Shown: positions 62,287-64,000 of the stretch, one piece after another | How the letters are laid out: every line of letters begins with the position of its first letter | How positions within the stretch are numbered: position 1 is the stretch's first letter | From: Veillonella sp. VA142 | GTDB lineage: Bacteria > Bacillota > Negativicutes > Veillonellales > Veillonellaceae | Direction: 5' to 3' | Assembly (NCBI RefSeq): GCF_003992135.1 | Contig: NZ_RQVN01000002.1 | Coordinates: 124,001-188,000 of the forward strand | Length of the DNA stretch: 64,000 bases | Position numbers and translations under genes: made by a program | The notes under the pieces: generated by a model | Databases searched by the model: none | Told to the model about the DNA's origin: nothing | What the model saw: the letters and a program-made list of their open reading frames with translations, nothing else

Positions 62287-63018
62287 ATGTCAGGACATTC
62301 TAAATGGTCAAATATTAAACATAGAAAAGGTAAAAATGATGCATTAAAAGCAAAAATTACCACAAAAATTAGTCGTGAAATCACAGTGGCTGTAAAAGCT
62401 GGCGGTACAGATCCAACCGGCAATATGCGCTTGAAATTGGCGTTACAAAAAGCTCGTGAAAATAACATTCCTAAGGATAATATCCAACGTGCCATCGATA
62501 AAGGTGCTGGTGCTGGTGATGCGAACAACTACGAAGAAATTACCTATGAAGGATACGGCCCAGGTGGCGCTGCCATCCTTGTAGAAGTGATGACAGATAA
62601 CCGCAACCGTGCCGCAGCAGACGTTCGTCACGCCTTCTCCAAACGTGGTGGCAACCTAGGTGAAAGTGGCTCCGTCAATTGGATGTTCAAACGCAAAGGT
62701 GTATTTGTAATTCCACAAGAAGGCAATGATGAAGAAACATTGACATTGTTGGCTCTTGACGCTGGCGCTGAAGACATCAAAGTAGAAGATGATGTATTCG
62801 TTATCTACACATTGCCAGATGATTACGATGCTGTAGAATCTGCCCTAGCAGAAGCATCTATCGCTACAGATATGGCGCAAATCACAATGGTTCCAGATAC
62901 CAATATGGAATTAACCGGTGATGATGCAATAAACATGCAACGTATATTGGATATGCTAGAAGACTTGGATGATGTACAAGATGTGTATCATAATGCCATT
63001 ATGGATGTGGAAGAATAA
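62287..63018 (+). CDS. yebC: YebC/PmpR family protein
   Basis: A 243-residue protein with the invariant MSGHSKWSNIKHRKGKND start and GVFVIP / EDLDDVQDVYHN segments. Homologues are described as transcription regulators and, more recently, as factors that ease translation of proline stretches. AGGAGGACA upstream. Normal length. Confidence 0.95.
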   Translation: MSGHSKWSNIKHRKGKNDALKAKITTKISREITVAVKAGGTDPTGNMRLKLALQKARENNIPKDNIQRAIDKGAGAGDANNYEEITYEGYGPGGAAILVEVMTDNRNRAAADVRHAFSKRGGNLGESGSVNWMFKRKGVFVIPQEGNDEETLTLLALDAGAEDIKVEDDVFVIYTLPDDYDAVESALAEASIATDMAQITMVPDTNMELTGDDAINMQRILDMLEDLDDVQDVYHNAIMDVEE

Positions 63019-63076
63019 TTTACTATAAAAATTTACTAATCCATGCTATACTATAAGCAAGTAAATATTTTAGATT

Positions 63077-63165
63077 TGCAAGGGAGCCTATGTAATAGGC
63101 TGAGAAAGGACTATGAAGTACCTGACCTTTTGACCTGATCGGGATCATGCCCGCGTAGGAAGCAC
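63077..63165 (+). ncRNA. TPP (THI-box) riboswitch aptamer of thiC
   Basis: Contains the conserved THI-box elements CTGAGA (63100-63105), ACCTGATC (63133-63140) and GCGTAGGAA (63153-63161), with the GCCT/AGGC stem. It lies 90-175 bp before thiC, whose expression it should lower when thiamine pyrophosphate is high. Confidence 0.95.
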
Positions 63166-63178
63166 GCTGACATATGTG

Positions 63179-63206
63179 GGTATCGATGTAATATCGATAC
63201 CTTTTT
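63179..63206 (+). terminator. riboswitch expression-platform terminator
   Basis: GGTATCGAT / ATCGATACC, a 9-bp stem with 5-nt loop followed by TTTTT, directly after the TPP aptamer. Confidence 0.8.
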
Positions 63207-63221
63207 GTATATAGAGTACCC

Positions 63222-63253
63222 CATAGGCTCCTTTGTAATGAAAGGAGCTTTTT
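63222..63253 (+). promoter_or_regulatory. hairpin that sequesters the thiC ribosome binding site
   Basis: GCTCCTTT (63227-63234) pairs with AAAGGAGC (63241-63248), which contains the thiC Shine-Dalgarno sequence; TTTTT follows, so it could also act as a terminator. CATAGGCTCC (63222-63231) is exactly complementary to GGAGCCTATG (63083-63092) in the aptamer's 5' strand, a plausible competing pairing. Confidence 0.65.
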
Positions 63254-64000
63254 ATGTTTTACACACAAATGCAAGCAGCCCAAAAAGGCATTGTTACCGA
63301 CGCGATGAAAGTGGTAGCAGAAAAAGAAAACATGGATGTTGAGGTATTGCGAGAGTTAGTAGCAAAAGGACATGTAACCATTCCATGCAACAAAAATCAC
63401 ACTTCATTACAACCTGAAGGTATTGGTCAAAAGTTGCGCACAAAAATCAATGTGAACTTGGGCACGTCCAAAGATTGTACAGATTACGAAGAAGAAATGA
63501 AGAAAGTCCATCATGCAGTGGCATTAGGAGCTGAATCTATTATGGACTTGTCTACACATGGTGATACAAAAGTGTTCCGTCGTCTGTTGACAAAAGAGTG
63601 TCCTGTTATGATCGGCACTGTGCCTATCTATGATAGCGTTATCCATCACCAAAAAGATTTAGGTGAATTAACTGCAGAGGACTTTATTTCTACGATCCGT
63701 CTTCATGCAGAAGATGGCGTAGACTTTGTCACATTACACTGTGGGATTACACAACACACAGTAGAGCAAATTAAACGACATAAACGGAAGTTAAATATTG
63801 TTAGCCGTGGCGGTAGTTTAGTGTTTGCTTGGATGTCCATGACTGGTCAAGAAAATCCTTTCTATGAATATTATGATGAAATTTTAGACATTTGTGCAGA
63901 ATATGATATGACGATTTCTCTTGGAGATGCCTGCCGTCCTGGTTGTTTGGCAGATGCCACAGATATCTGTCAAATCGAAGAACTCGTTCGACTTGGTGAA
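63254..64000 (+). CDS. thiC: phosphomethylpyrimidine synthase (3' truncated by window)
   Basis: Radical-SAM enzyme converting AIR to HMP-phosphate in thiamine synthesis. The first 249 residues are present: MFYTQMQAAQKGIVT, VTIPCNKNHTSL, INVNLGTSKDC, MDLSTHGD, VGTVPIYDSV-like GTVPIYDSV, and VDFVTLHCGIT. The C-terminal CX2CX4C cluster motif lies beyond the window. ATG at 63254 with AAAGGAG; the frame is open to the window edge. Confidence 0.95.
   Translation, partial: MFYTQMQAAQKGIVTDAMKVVAEKENMDVEVLRELVAKGHVTIPCNKNHTSLQPEGIGQKLRTKINVNLGTSKDCTDYEEEMKKVHHAVALGAESIMDLSTHGDTKVFRRLLTKECPVMIGTVPIYDSVIHHQKDLGELTAEDFISTIRLHAEDGVDFVTLHCGITQHTVEQIKRHKRKLNIVSRGGSLVFAWMSMTGQENPFYEYYDEILDICAEYDMTISLGDACRPGCLADATDICQIEELVRLGE

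Overview
The window reads as chromosome of a diderm Firmicute of the class Negativicutes, most probably Veillonella. It is AT-rich, with Firmicute-type signals (AGGAGG ribosome binding sites, a T-box, a TPP riboswitch, rqcH, a HutP-family protein) next to true outer-membrane proteins: a trimeric autotransporter and two TonB-dependent receptors. No rRNA, tRNA, CRISPR array, prophage or insertion sequence was seen.

Layout. 1-12.8 kb is housekeeping: the end of an ABC-F ATPase, gluQ, trxA, a ThrE-type exporter, nth, a PC4-like ssDNA-binding protein, rpmE, prfA-prmC-tsaC, a low-molecular-weight phosphatase, rpiB and surE. 12.9-16 kb holds bioY, bioD and bioA, with a possible BirA operator before bioY. 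After an Rpn-type nuclease and rqcH comes yloC-gmk-rpoZ and yajQ. 21.7-29.8 kb is a tight cobalamin operon (cbiD-E-T-F-G-H-J-C) that runs into a FecCD-type ABC permease and ATPase. 29.9-31.7 kb is an AT-richer accessory island with DUF4241 and DUF2004 immunity-like genes and a startless gene remnant. 31.8-33.8 kb, on the minus strand, has a binding-protein lipoprotein and an exported CbiK-type chelatase. 34.1-47.3 kb is a cell-surface region: a YadA-like autotransporter and two tandem paralogues of about 1,700 residues. 47.4-49.7 kb is mostly non-coding with short ORFs, a 40-bp-periodic palindrome array, a DUF454 membrane protein and aroD. 49.7-57.0 kb is the tryptophan operon trpE-G-D-CF-B-A behind a T-box. 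57.3-63.0 kb has a HutP-family gene, menB-menE-thioesterase, trmD with a SPOUT methyltransferase gene, and yebC. The window ends inside thiC, which lies behind a TPP riboswitch.

Most notable. The two giant receptors each look like a complete TonB-dependent receptor (signal peptide, TonB box, plug, 22-strand-type barrel with its own end signature) continuing into a second, porin-like outer-membrane barrel that ends in Phe. Each second half carries a divergent insert of about 360 residues between conserved flanks, and each gene has a Fur-box-like sequence just upstream. With the exported chelatase, the binding lipoprotein and the ABC permease/ATPase nearby, this suggests an iron, haem or corrinoid acquisition locus of unusual architecture; the substrate is inferred, not shown. 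Also worth checking: the 40-bp-spaced palindrome array before a 56-residue gene, the exported CbiK, the coiled-coil tail after the autotransporter anchor, and a thiC leader with both a terminator and a Shine-Dalgarno sequestering hairpin.
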